Assembly: GCF_000381765.1 (NCBI RefSeq)
Contig: NZ_KB907076.1
Location: 1 to 64,000, forward strand
DNA: 64,000 bases
DNA from: [Zimmermannella] faecalis ATCC 13722
Lineage (GTDB): Bacteria; Actinomycetota; Actinomycetes; Actinomycetales; Microbacteriaceae
Reading direction: 5' to 3'
Under the pieces are notes generated by a model. That model had not been told where the DNA came from. It saw nothing but the letters and a program-made list of their open reading frames with translations, and ran no database searches. The position numbers and the translations under genes are program-made. The stretch's first letter is position 1; each line of letters opens with the position of its first letter. Positions 25,726 to 34,419 of the stretch are shown here, piece by piece.

Positions 25726-27156
25726 TTAGCTCGGGGTGTTCACCTTGCCGACAAGCTTCTCGCCGCGAGCGATGCGCTTCTCGTCGTCGTCACCGGGGAT
25801 CACGTTGCCGCGCAGCGACCGGCCCGCGGTCTCGTTGAACGTGAGCACCGAGATGAGGCCGATGAGGCCGGCGATCGCGAGGTAGAACCCAGGCACGAGG
25901 TTGCTGCCGGTCACCTCGACGAGCCAGGTGTTCGCGGCACCGGCGGTGCCACCGAACAGAGCAGTCGAGATGTTGTAGCCGATCGCGAAGCCCGAGTAGC
26001 GCACCGCTGTCGGGAACAGCGCCGGCAGGGTCGACGAGATCGTCGAGATCACCATGACGAGGCAGATGCCGAGGATGCCGAGGCCGAGCAGGTGCGACCA
26101 GATTGCGTCGATCTGCAGCAGCATGACCGCGGGCACCGAGAGCACCATGAACCCGAGGCTCGCCGCGATCAGCAGCGGCTTGCGCCCGATCCTGTCGCTC
26201 AGCGCGCCGAACGGCACGATGACGGCCATCATCACGAGCTGAATCGCGACGAGGGTCCAGTTCGAGGCCACCGGGTCTTGCTCGAGCGTCTGCGACATGT
26301 AGCTCGGCATGTAGGTGAGCACGATGTAGAACGCGACGTTGATGAGAATCACGAAGCCGAACAGCTTGAACACCTGCTTGGGGTAGCGGGTGAGCAGGTT
26401 GCCGAGCGCCTTGAGGGCCGACTCGTTCTCGTCGGTGTGCTTCGAGTCCTGCTTGAACGTCTCCGACTCCTGCAGGCTCGACCGCAGCCAGAGCGCGACG
26501 CCACCGAGCAGCAGCGTCACCATGAACGGTACGCGCCACCAGAAGTCGTGCATGCCGTCTTCACCGACGATCGCGGTGAGGGTCGTGCAGAGCACGGCCG
26601 CGGCGCTCGCGCCGAGCAGGGTGCCGAACTCGAGGAACGAACCGTACGCACCGCGACGGTTGTCGGGCGCGTGCTCCGACATGAACACGGCCGCGCCGGC
26701 GTACTCGCCACCGGCCGAGAAGCCCTGCACCATGCGCAGCAGCACGAGCAGAATCGGCGCGAGGAACCCGACCGCCTCGAAGGTCGGCAGGAAGCCGATC
26801 GCGGCGGTCGCGCCCGAGATCAGGATGATCGTGAGCACGAGCACCTTCTGGCGGCCGACGCGGTCGCCGAGCGGGCCGAGGATGATGCCGCCGAGGGGCC
26901 GCACCAGGAACGACAGCGCGAAGGTGAGGAACGCGAAGATGGTCGGCCAGGCGCCGGCGTCATCACCAAAGGTGAAGAAGTTCGCCGCGATGTAGGTGAC
27001 CAGGTAGCCGTAGATTCCATAGTCGAACCACTCGATGGCATTACCGAGGGCGGAACCGGCGACCGACTTGCGCGCGAGCTTCTTCTGAATCGGCGTCAGG
27101 TCGATCTCTTTGGTGATGGGAGGGAGTTCGTCATGCGGGGGTGTTGTCGCAGTCAT
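25726..27156 (-). CDS. MHS-family (ProP-like) MFS transporter
   Basis: 476-residue, 12-helix transporter of the metabolite:H+ symporter branch of the major facilitator superfamily. The N-terminus shows the MHS hallmark GNAIEWFDYGIYGYL (about 38-52); the loop motifs RPLGGIILGPLGDRVGR and QGFSAGGEYAGAAVFMSEHA follow. Members carry proline, betaine, ectoine, shikimate, citrate or aromatic acids. It is downstream of the M24 and M20 hydrolase genes on the same strand (149 bp gap), so it is plausibly the uptake system for their substrate, perhaps ectoine-like or betaine-like. Specificity is inference. A second, different MHS transporter is at 36015-37385. Confidence 0.88.
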   Translation of the reverse strand: MTATTPPHDELPPITKEIDLTPIQKKLARKSVAGSALGNAIEWFDYGIYGYLVTYIAANFFTFGDDAGAWPTIFAFLTFALSFLVRPLGGIILGPLGDRVGRQKVLVLTIILISGATAAIGFLPTFEAVGFLAPILLVLLRMVQGFSAGGEYAGAAVFMSEHAPDNRRGAYGSFLEFGTLLGASAAAVLCTTLTAIVGEDGMHDFWWRVPFMVTLLLGGVALWLRSSLQESETFKQDSKHTDENESALKALGNLLTRYPKQVFKLFGFVILINVAFYIVLTYMPSYMSQTLEQDPVASNWTLVAIQLVMMAVIVPFGALSDRIGRKPLLIAASLGFMVLSVPAVMLLQIDAIWSHLLGLGILGICLVMVISTISSTLPALFPTAVRYSGFAIGYNISTALFGGTAGAANTWLVEVTGSNLVPGFYLAIAGLIGLISVLTFNETAGRSLRGNVIPGDDDEKRIARGEKLVGKVNTPS

Positions 27157-27305
27157 GGGATTCCTCTCTGCGTGGCCCGTCGTCGGTGCGGGCCGGGATG
27201 CGCGCGTCCAGCGCGCTCGAATTCGTTCGGCAGTCCTTTCGTGTTCGAAACATGTCGGTCGGTTTCGCTGATGGATGGGTTGGGGGTCGGTGGGGTCTTC
27301 TGGGC

Positions 27306-28541
27306 CTAGCTCTTCGGCATGATGCCCTGCGTGCCCGCGAGGGCCGCACGCACCGCGAGCAGCGCGTAGGCGCGGGCCGCGAGGTGCAGGTCGGAGACGA
27401 GCACGTGCTCGTCAGGCTGATGCGCCTGCGTCGTGAGGTCGCCTGGTCCGAATACGAGGACGTCGATGCCGTGGTGTCGGTGCACGAATCCGCCCTCGCA
27501 GGCGGCGGTCCACACTCCGGTCTCGCCGGCGCCACCCGCGTCTTTCACCGCCCGGACAACTCGCGCGACGAGGTCAGACTCGGGGTCGGTTTCGAACCCC
27601 GGCATCACCATCTCGACTTCGCCGGTCACGCGAATCCGCTCGGCACCCGCCCGGGCGCCGGCACGAATCCGCTCGCGCGCATCCGTCAGCAGGTTGTCGA
27701 GGATAGCAAACGGGTCTTCCTCGGGCAGAATCCGGCGGTCGACGGTGAGGGTGCAGCGGTCGGCGACGATCGACGTGCCGTGCCCGCCCTCGACGGTGCC
27801 GACCGACCAGTTGCCGCTGCCGAGCACGGGATGCGGCCGGTCGCGCAGGCGCGCGTCGTCGGCCTCGATCGCGGCGATGACGTCGGTGGCGGCGACGATC
27901 GCGTTCGCCCCCTCGTCGGGCTTGCCGGCGTGGGCGCTCGCGCCCTCGATGTCGACGCGGAGGTTCATGGCGCCGCGGCACGCGGTGATCGTGACGAGGT
28001 TGGTGGGTTCGGCGACGATGCAGGCGCGGTACGTGCCGACGGGCTCGTTCGCGACGTAGTGGTGCACGCCCTTCGCGCCGAGCTCCTCGTCGACCGTGAC
28101 GACGAGCGTCATCGGCAGGTGCGGCTGCTCGGCGTTGACGGCGGCCATCGCCGAGACGACGGCGGCGAGCCCGCCCTTCATGTCGGTCGTGCCGCGGCCG
28201 TAGAGCGCGTCGCCCTCGCGCAGGCAGGCGTACGAGTCGCGGGTCCACCCCTCCCCCGCGGGCACGACGTCGCTGTGGCCGAGGAACAGGATGCCGTCGC
28301 CGAGCGAGTGGTCGCCCATGCGGGCGATGAGGTTCGGGCGGCCCGGCTCGACGAGGTCGAGCGACACCTCGGCGCCGAGGGCGCGCAGCGCGAACGCGAG
28401 GCGCGTCGCGGTCGCCTCTTCGGTACCGCCGGGGTTCTCGCCCCCAACGCGCACGAGTTCGGCGGTGAGCTCGGCGATCGCGTCGGGGTCGAGGCGATCG
28501 ATCACCCGCTGCTCGTCGGGCGTGAGTTCGGTCGCGGTCAT
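27306..28541 (-). CDS. M20-family zinc peptidase/deacylase (ArgE/DapE/CPG2-like)
   Basis: 411-residue two-zinc amidohydrolase. I chose the ATG at 28541, which overlaps the M24 stop (ATGA); the frame continues upstream but into the M24 gene. Metal and catalytic residues: His89 in LGHSDVVP, Asp120 in GRGTTDMKGG, Glu152-Glu153 in TVDEELG, Glu in VAEPTNL (about 177) and His in HQPDEHV (near the C-terminus). The lid/dimerisation domain lies in the middle (about 190-300). M20 enzymes remove acyl groups from N-acyl amino acids or split dipeptides. Tight coupling to an ectoine-hydrolase-like M24 protein suggests it deacylates that enzyme's product; this is inference. Confidence 0.9.
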   Translation of the reverse strand: MTATELTPDEQRVIDRLDPDAIAELTAELVRVGGENPGGTEEATATRLAFALRALGAEVSLDLVEPGRPNLIARMGDHSLGDGILFLGHSDVVPAGEGWTRDSYACLREGDALYGRGTTDMKGGLAAVVSAMAAVNAEQPHLPMTLVVTVDEELGAKGVHHYVANEPVGTYRACIVAEPTNLVTITACRGAMNLRVDIEGASAHAGKPDEGANAIVAATDVIAAIEADDARLRDRPHPVLGSGNWSVGTVEGGHGTSIVADRCTLTVDRRILPEEDPFAILDNLLTDARERIRAGARAGAERIRVTGEVEMVMPGFETDPESDLVARVVRAVKDAGGAGETGVWTAACEGGFVHRHHGIDVLVFGPGDLTTQAHQPDEHVLVSDLHLAARAYALLAVRAALAGTQGIMPKS

Positions 28542-29755
28542 GCGGCACCGCCGTTCTTCACGATGAGGCCGCGGGGCACGTCGCAGAACAGCTCGTGGCC
28601 GCTGTCGGTGACGCGAATCGACGCGCTCGTCTCGAAGCCGTAGCCGGTCATCCACATGCCGGCGATGACGTGGAAGGTCATGTTTTCGACGAGCACGGTC
28701 GGCTCGCCGCGGCGCAGGCTCACGGTGCGCTCGCCCCAGTCGGGCGGGTACCCGATGCCGATCGAGTAGCCGAGTCGCGACGCCTTTTCGTAGCCCGCGG
28801 CGCCAAGCACGCGAGTGAACTCCTCGCTCACCTCGTGCGCGGTGACGCCGGGGCGCACCGCTGCGAGCGCGGCGTCGAGCGCGGCGACGGTCGCGTCGGC
28901 GAGGTGGCGCAGCCGGTCGCTCGGGGTGCCGAGATATGCGGTGCGGGCGAGGGGCGCGTGGTAGCGGCGGTGTGCGCCGGTGAGTTCGAGCGAGATGCCG
29001 GTCTCATCGGGCAGCGGCGCGTCGCTCCAGGTGAGGTGCGGGGTGTCGGCGGCCGCGCCCACCATCATGAGGGGCACGATCGCCGGGTAGTCGCCCGCCG
29101 CATCCGCCGTGCCGCGCGCCTGCGCCGCCTGAATCGCCGCCGCGATCTCGTGCTGCGGGCGGCCCGGCGCGAGGGCGTCGAGGCCCGCCTGCATGGCGGA
29201 AGAGGCGATGCGGCCGGCGGCGCGCATGAGCTCGATCTCGGCGGGCGACTTCACGAGCCGCACCCAGCCGACGAGATCCTGGCTGTCGTCGAGCTGCCAC
29301 CCGGGCAGGTGCTCCTGCAGCGCCCGGAACGTGCGCACCGTGAAGAAGTGCGCCTCGCCCTCGTAGCCGACGCGGCGCGGCTCGGCGCCGGCACGCTCGA
29401 GCAGGGCGGCGGCGATCCAGTCGCCCGGGTGCGCATCGGGGCGGTGGATGAGCGTTTCGGGGTAGCCGAGGATGCTCGACGCGGGGAACGAGGTGGCCGT
29501 GCGGTGGGCGCCGTTCGCGTCCATTTCGCGCATGATGAGCAGCGGTTCGCCCTCGAGCGGCAGCCAGAGCACCTGCGGGGTGTAGAACGACCACGCGTTG
29601 TAGCCGGTGAGGTAGTAGAGGTTCGCCGGGTCGGCGACGAGCAGTCCGTCGAAGCCGCCGGCGCGCATCCGCTCGCGAACGCGGTCGCGGCGCGCCTCGA
29701 ACTCGGCCTCAGAGAACGGGGCCCCGATGCTCGGGCCCACCGGCTGCGTCGTCAT
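28538..29755 (-). CDS. M24 pita-bread-fold hydrolase lacking metal ligands (creatinase/ectoine-hydrolase-like)
   Basis: 405 residues from the ATG at 29755; a GTG at 29797 is a less likely start. The N-terminal domain (LLVADPANLYYLTGYNAWSF) and C-terminal pita-bread domain are those of peptidase family M24. However, the usual metal ligands are mostly gone: the Asp/Asp segment reads LELTGAHRRYHAPLART, the GHGIG His is replaced in GYSIGIGYPPDWGER, and the first Glu region reads MTFHVIAGMWM. The putative catalytic His in DTPHLTW remains. This pattern resembles creatinase and the ectoine hydrolase DoeA/EutD, which work without metal. It is coupled to an M20 deacylase and preceded 61 bp upstream by a LysR gene. 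Exact substrate unproven. Confidence 0.82.
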   Translation of the reverse strand: MTTQPVGPSIGAPFSEAEFEARRDRVRERMRAGGFDGLLVADPANLYYLTGYNAWSFYTPQVLWLPLEGEPLLIMREMDANGAHRTATSFPASSILGYPETLIHRPDAHPGDWIAAALLERAGAEPRRVGYEGEAHFFTVRTFRALQEHLPGWQLDDSQDLVGWVRLVKSPAEIELMRAAGRIASSAMQAGLDALAPGRPQHEIAAAIQAAQARGTADAAGDYPAIVPLMMVGAAADTPHLTWSDAPLPDETGISLELTGAHRRYHAPLARTAYLGTPSDRLRHLADATVAALDAALAAVRPGVTAHEVSEEFTRVLGAAGYEKASRLGYSIGIGYPPDWGERTVSLRRGEPTVLVENMTFHVIAGMWMTGYGFETSASIRVTDSGHELFCDVPRGLIVKNGGAA

Positions 29756-29816
29756 GCGAACCTCCCTCGGATCGTGCGTTGATCGCAATACTGCCACCTT
29801 CTCGCACGCCTGTTGT

Positions 29817-30722
29817 TCACTCCACGCCAGCCGCCCCGATCAGGAGGTCTTCGAGGTGCGCGAGCACGCCGGCCTGCCCCGGGCTCGGGGTTGCGGTGGC
29901 GACGAAGCGCACGCGGCGCACGCCGAGGTCTTGCACGGTTGGGCGGGCGACGACGCGATAGCGGGTGTCGACCGCCGATTCGACGATGAGGGCGACGCCG
30001 ACGTTCGCCGCGACGAAGGCGTGCACGAGCGAGTAGTCCTCGCTGTGCAGCAGCGTGTTCGGCACGAAACCCGCGGCGCCCGCGGCGGCGAGCAGGGCGC
30101 GCTCGGAGGCCTCGAGCACGCTGCGGGAGCGAATCCAGTCGGCATCGGCGAGGTCGGCGAGGTCGATGACCTCGTTGCCCGCGAGCGGATGCTCGGCGCC
30201 GAGCATGATGCGGAACGGCTCGCGCTCGAGCGTGCGCTGGCGCAGCGCGGCGTCGGTAACCGAGGTGTCGCCGTCGAGGTCGTAGAGCAGCGCGCAGTGG
30301 AGTGACCCGTCGAGCAGTTGTTCGAGCAGGCCGAGGGGCTCGCCCTCGACGAGTTCGACCTGCACCGTGTGGCCGGCGCCGAGTTCGGCGAGCACCTGCG
30401 GCAGCAGCCGCGCGCCGGCCGACTCGAAGGTGCCGATGCGCAGCACCGTGCCGCCGAAGTCGCGCAGTTCGGCGACCTCGCGCTCGGCGACGGCGAGGCG
30501 CGTCGTGGCCGCGCGGGCGTGGTCGAGAAAGAGCTCGCCGGCGGGCGTGAGCGCGGCCCCGGTCGCGCTGCGGGTGACGAGCTCGGTGCCGAGGTGCTGC
30601 TCGAGGGCGCGCAGGTGATGGCTGATCGTTGGCTGCCCGTAGTGGAGGTCGCGGGCGGCCGCGGCGAGGGAGCCGGTGCGGGCGATCGCGTCGAGCACGG
30701 CGAACTGGCGCAGGTCGAGCAT
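29817..30722 (-). CDS. LysR-family transcriptional regulator
   Basis: 301 residues. Winged helix-turn-helix at 1-60, with the family pattern LRQFAVLDAIARTGSLAAAA and GQPTISHHLRALEQHLG. An effector-binding (periplasmic-binding-protein-like) domain fills about 90-295. It sits head-to-tail 61 bp upstream of the M24-M20-MHS genes and head-to-head with the decarboxylase gene at 30829, the classic place for a LysR regulator that activates a divergent target. A 7-bp inverted repeat in the shared promoter (30749-30783) is a candidate binding site. Effector unknown. Confidence 0.9.
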   Translation of the reverse strand: MLDLRQFAVLDAIARTGSLAAAARDLHYGQPTISHHLRALEQHLGTELVTRSATGAALTPAGELFLDHARAATTRLAVAEREVAELRDFGGTVLRIGTFESAGARLLPQVLAELGAGHTVQVELVEGEPLGLLEQLLDGSLHCALLYDLDGDTSVTDAALRQRTLEREPFRIMLGAEHPLAGNEVIDLADLADADWIRSRSVLEASERALLAAAGAAGFVPNTLLHSEDYSLVHAFVAANVGVALIVESAVDTRYRVVARPTVQDLGVRRVRFVATATPSPGQAGVLAHLEDLLIGAAGVE

Positions 30723-30748
30723 GCACCCACCCTAGGGCTTGCTACATC

Positions 30749-30783
30749 GTTTCACCATATTGGCTATTGAGGGTTCGTGAAAC
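30749..30783. promoter_or_regulatory. inverted repeat in LysR/decarboxylase divergent promoter
   Basis: GTTTCAC at 30749-30755 and GTGAAAC at 30777-30783 form 7-bp arms separated by 21 bp, within the 106-bp gap between the divergent LysR and decarboxylase genes. Candidate operator. Confidence 0.4.
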
Positions 30784-30828
30784 TTCCCCCGTTCAACCGC
30801 GCCCGCACCCGGCGAGAGAATGACGGGT

Positions 30829-32310
30829 ATGTCTGGCCTCAACGACTCGCAATACGCCGCCCCCTACTCCGAGCAGCTGCAGGTGCTCGCGTCGTTGCAG
30901 ATGGAACGCCTGTTCGTGCCCGGCCACGGCGCCGACCACGAGGGCGCCGAACACCTCGTTCGCGTGTTTGGCGAGAAGGCCGTCAGCCTCGACTTCCCGA
31001 TGATCATGACCGAGTTCCCGCTCGCCGACCCGCAGATTCCGCTCGGCGACGCCCCCGACACGATGCAGCGCGCGCTGACTCTCGCGGCGGATGCGTGGGG
31101 CGCGAGCCGCGCCTGGTTCCTCACGAACGGCGCCTCGGCCGGCAACCAGGTGGCGATGCTCGCCCTCGGCACGCTCGGCGACAAGCTCATCGTGCAGCGC
31201 AGCTGCCACTCGTCGACGATCGACGGCATGATGCTCGCGAACGTCGAGCCCGTGTTCCTGCGCCCCTCGATGGATCTTCGCCTCAGCCTCGCGCGCGGCG
31301 TCACGCCGCAGCAGGTGTCGGAGGCGCTTGCCGAGCATCCGGACGCCGCCGCCGTGTTCGTCGTGAGCCCGAGCTACTCGGGTGCGGTCGCCGACATCGC
31401 CGAGATCGCCCGCATCGCGCACGACGCGGGCAAGCCGCTCATCGTCGACGAGGCGTGGGGCTCGCACTTCGGGTTCCACGAGCAGCTCCCGATGAACGCG
31501 ATTCGCCTCGGCGCCGACCTCGTCATTTCGAGCACCCACAAGCTCGCGGGTTCGCTCACCCAGTCGGCGATGCTGCTGCTCGGTCAGGGGCCGCACGCGG
31601 CGGCGCTCGGCTCGGCGGTCGACCGCGTGACCCGCGTCGTCACCTCGACGTCGTCGAGCGCGCTGCTCATGGCGGCGCTCGACGAGACCCGGCGCTTTCT
31701 CGCGACGAAGGCGAGCACGGCGTTCAACCGCGGCCTCGAGTCGGCCGAGGAGCTGCGCACTCGCATCGCCGAGCAGGGCCGGTTCGTCGAGGCGCGCGAG
31801 CAGCAGCTCGCGGCCGACGACACCGTCGCGATCGACCCGTTCAAGGTGGTGCTCGACACTCGCATCGGCAATATCGGCGGCTTCGACACGTACGAGCACC
31901 TCGCCTACGAGCAGCGCGTCGTGCCCGAGCTCGCGACCGACGGCGCCGTCGTGTTCGTGCTCGGCGCGGCCCGCCGCCTCGACGTCGACCGCGTGATGCG
32001 CGCCCTCGACGCCCTGCCCGAGAACCCGAGCGACGCGATCCAGGCGCGCATCGTCGACCCGGGCCCCCGCGCGCTCTCGCTGCGCGACGCGTTCTTCGCG
32101 CCGAGCGAGGTTGTGCTCGCGAAGGATGCGGTCGGGCGCGTCTCGAGCGACTCGCTCGCCGCGTATCCTCCCGGCGTGCCGAACCTCACGCCCGGCGAGA
32201 CGATCACCGAAGAGATCGTCGACTACCTGCAGGCCGTCGCCGCCGCCCCCATGGGCTACGTGCGCGGCGCGGTCGACCCGGCCGCCGCGACGTTCCGCGT
32301 CGTCAAGTAG
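30829..32310 (+). CDS. PLP-dependent Orn/Lys/Arg-type decarboxylase, short form
   Basis: Fold type I PLP enzyme of the ornithine/lysine/arginine decarboxylase family, 493 residues from the ATG at 30829. GAGAGA lies 9 nt upstream; the ATG at 30820 is too close to it. The PLP lysine is Lys238 in ISSTHKLAGS; the Asp pairing with the pyridine nitrogen is in IVDEAWGSHFGF (about 206-217); RSCHSS precedes. It lacks the N-terminal wing (receiver-like) domain of the enterobacterial inducible enzymes and resembles Gram-positive SpeA/Cad-type proteins. Substrate may be lysine, ornithine, arginine or a related diamino acid. It is divergent from LysR and converges, with 8-bp overlap, on the response-regulator gene. 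Confidence 0.88.
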   Translation: MSGLNDSQYAAPYSEQLQVLASLQMERLFVPGHGADHEGAEHLVRVFGEKAVSLDFPMIMTEFPLADPQIPLGDAPDTMQRALTLAADAWGASRAWFLTNGASAGNQVAMLALGTLGDKLIVQRSCHSSTIDGMMLANVEPVFLRPSMDLRLSLARGVTPQQVSEALAEHPDAAAVFVVSPSYSGAVADIAEIARIAHDAGKPLIVDEAWGSHFGFHEQLPMNAIRLGADLVISSTHKLAGSLTQSAMLLLGQGPHAAALGSAVDRVTRVVTSTSSSALLMAALDETRRFLATKASTAFNRGLESAEELRTRIAEQGRFVEAREQQLAADDTVAIDPFKVVLDTRIGNIGGFDTYEHLAYEQRVVPELATDGAVVFVLGAARRLDVDRVMRALDALPENPSDAIQARIVDPGPRALSLRDAFFAPSEVVLAKDAVGRVSSDSLAAYPPGVPNLTPGETITEEIVDYLQAVAAAPMGYVRGAVDPAAATFRVVK

Positions 32311-33001
32311 TCCGCCAGCGGTACTCCGACTGCGGCCGCCCGCCCGTGCCGTACTTCGCGGCGCGGTCGATGCGGCCCTGCTCGGCGAGGTACTCGAGGT
32401 ACCTGCGGGCCGTGACCCGCGACATCCCGGCCCGCTCGGCCGCGTCGGCCGCCGTCACGCTCCCCTGGCTGCGCATGACCTCGAGCACGGCGTCGAGCGA
32501 CTGCGCCGAGAGCCCCTTCGGGAGCTCGCCCGTCGGCGCGGGGCGCAGGGCGCCGAACATCGCGTCGATCTCGGACTGCGTCGCAGCCCCCGAGGCGTCG
32601 AGTGCCCGCTCCCGAAAGTCGCGGTACTGCTCGAGCCGTTCTCGCAGCGCCGCGAAGGTGAACGGCTTCACGAGGTACTGCACGGCCCCGAGCATGATGA
32701 CGCGGCGCACGGTCTCGGGGTCGCGCACGCTCGTGAGCGCGATGACGTCGACGGGCGTCTGCATCGCCCGGGCGTAGCGGAGCACGTCGAGGCCGGTGCC
32801 GTCGGGCATCGTCATGTCGAGCAGCACGAGGTCGATGCCGGGGCCGCTCTCGGCGCCGTCGCGCGGTGGCGCGAGCCGGTCGAGCGCGGCCCGGGCGCCG
32901 TTCGCCTCGGCGGCGACGCGAAAGCCGGGCACGCGGCCCACGTACTCGCGGTGCGCCTCGAGGGTGAGCGGCTCGTCGTCGACGAGCAGCACTTCGATCA
33001 T
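32303..33001 (-). CDS. response regulator of CitB/DcuR type
   Basis: 232 residues from the ATG at 33001, overlapping the sensor kinase stop (ATGA). Receiver domain at 1-120: acidic pocket VDDE (7-10), phospho-acceptor Asp62 in LLDMTMPDGTG, and Lys in YLVKPF (about 113). The C-terminal part carries a helix-turn-helix (SVTAADAAERAGMSRVTARRYLEYL) of the kind found in CitB, DcuR and MalR regulators. With the kinase and the divergent DctA-type symporter it forms a self-contained dicarboxylate/citrate sensing module, likely activating the symporter gene. Confidence 0.92.
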   Translation of the reverse strand: MIEVLLVDDEPLTLEAHREYVGRVPGFRVAAEANGARAALDRLAPPRDGAESGPGIDLVLLDMTMPDGTGLDVLRYARAMQTPVDVIALTSVRDPETVRRVIMLGAVQYLVKPFTFAALRERLEQYRDFRERALDASGAATQSEIDAMFGALRPAPTGELPKGLSAQSLDAVLEVMRSQGSVTAADAAERAGMSRVTARRYLEYLAEQGRIDRAAKYGTGGRPQSEYRWRTT

Positions 33002-34284
33002 TGGCCGTCCTCCTGGTCGCCGGGCGCCTCGTCGCGCCCGGGAATTGTCACGGTAAACACGGTCGGGTTCGCAGTCACGTCGACGCTGCCGCCGGCGGCG
33101 GTCACGATCGAGCGCACGAGGGCGAGGCCGACTCCGCGGCCCGCGGCGCCCGCGGGCTTCGTCGAGACGCCCTCCTCGAACACCCGCTCCTCGAGGCCGG
33201 GCGGCAGCCCCGGCCCGCTGTCGGCCACGGCGACGACGAGCTGATTGCCCTCGCCCGCCTCGATCGACACCTCGACCCAGCGCGACTCCGGGCCCGCCGC
33301 GGCCGCCTCGAGCGCGTTGTCGATGAGGTTGCCGCACACCGAGACGGCGTCCACGGGCCGCAGCCGCGAGCGCGGCGCCTCGGGCGAGATCTCGAGCGAC
33401 CACTCGATGCCGCGCTCGGCCGCATCCGCCGCCTTGCCGAGCAGCAGCGCCTGCACCGCCGGGTCGAACCGGCTCCCAAGCGCGACGACGTCGGCGAGCG
33501 ACTGTTGCCGCGCCGAGGTCTCGGTGAGCAGCTCGATCGCGTCGTCGGTGCGCCCGAGCTCGAGCAGCCCGACGGCGGCGTGGATGCGGTTGCCATGCTC
33601 GTGCGCCTGGGCCCGCATCGCCGACGTGAGGGTGCGCAGCGACTCGCTCGACGACACGGCGTCACGCAGCGTCGAGGCTGGCAGGTCGCCCGCAATTTCG
33701 CGCATCCACCGCCGAGCGTAGAGCGCGCCCGCGAGCCCGATCAGGAGGATGCCGACCGCGACGCCCGCGACGACCGCGAGGCGCTGCCCGAGGCCCGCGT
33801 CGATGCTGCGAATCGTGATGCCGCTCGAAACCCAGCCGACCACCCGATCGCCGTCGAGCACCGGCACGATCGTGCGCACCGAGGCGCCGAGTGAGCCGAC
33901 ATACTCCTCCGACAGCGGCTCGGGAACCGTGGGAATCGTGCCGAGGTAGGCCTCGCCGACCTTGCCCTCGAGCGGATGCGTGACGCGCGTGCCGTCGGGC
34001 CGCATGATCGTCACGAAGTCGACGTGCGTGTCGTTCGAGACGCGGTCGACGACGGGCTGCAGGATGCTCGTCGCATCGTCGCTCGCGAGGGCCTCGCGCA
34101 CGACCGGCCAGTCGGCAAGCGTCGCCGACACCGCGCTCGTCGCGGTCACCGCGTCGTGGCGGGCGTCGGCCCGCGCGTCGACCACGAGGTACACCGACGT
34201 GACGGCCGCGAATGAGAGCGCGAGCGCGACGGCGATCGCGAACGTCAGCGTCGCGACGCTCCAGCCCGAACCGGCCCTGCGCAT
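32998..34284 (-). CDS. sensor histidine kinase of CitA/DcuS type
   Basis: 428 residues from the ATG at 34284, preceded by GAGAGGGG; upstream in-frame GTG codons are less likely. Layout: first membrane helix (about 9-36), extracytoplasmic PAS-like (sCache) sensor with DFVTIMRPDGTRVTHP and WVSSGIT, second helix (about 165-190), then the kinase. The phospho-His lies in RAQAHEHGNRIHAAVGLL, matching the H-x-x-x-N-x-x-H box of the CitA/DcuS class. The N box is NLIDNALEAA, and DSGPGLPPG and GVGLALV are the G boxes. Family members sense citrate, malate, fumarate or succinate. It shares a promoter region with the divergent DctA gene. Confidence 0.92.
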   Translation of the reverse strand: MRRAGSGWSVATLTFAIAVALALSFAAVTSVYLVVDARADARHDAVTATSAVSATLADWPVVREALASDDATSILQPVVDRVSNDTHVDFVTIMRPDGTRVTHPLEGKVGEAYLGTIPTVPEPLSEEYVGSLGASVRTIVPVLDGDRVVGWVSSGITIRSIDAGLGQRLAVVAGVAVGILLIGLAGALYARRWMREIAGDLPASTLRDAVSSSESLRTLTSAMRAQAHEHGNRIHAAVGLLELGRTDDAIELLTETSARQQSLADVVALGSRFDPAVQALLLGKAADAAERGIEWSLEISPEAPRSRLRPVDAVSVCGNLIDNALEAAAAGPESRWVEVSIEAGEGNQLVVAVADSGPGLPPGLEERVFEEGVSTKPAGAAGRGVGLALVRSIVTAAGGSVDVTANPTVFTVTIPGRDEAPGDQEDGQ

Positions 34285-34419
34285 CCGCACCCCCTCTCGC
34301 CCGGCAATCCCGTCGAACAATACGACCACAAGCCCTGCCGCAACAATCCCCCGCGTGAGAGTGGAGCCCGGCGGGGAACCCACCCGCAGCACACAATGAC
34401 GTTGCAGACGGAGGCAATG

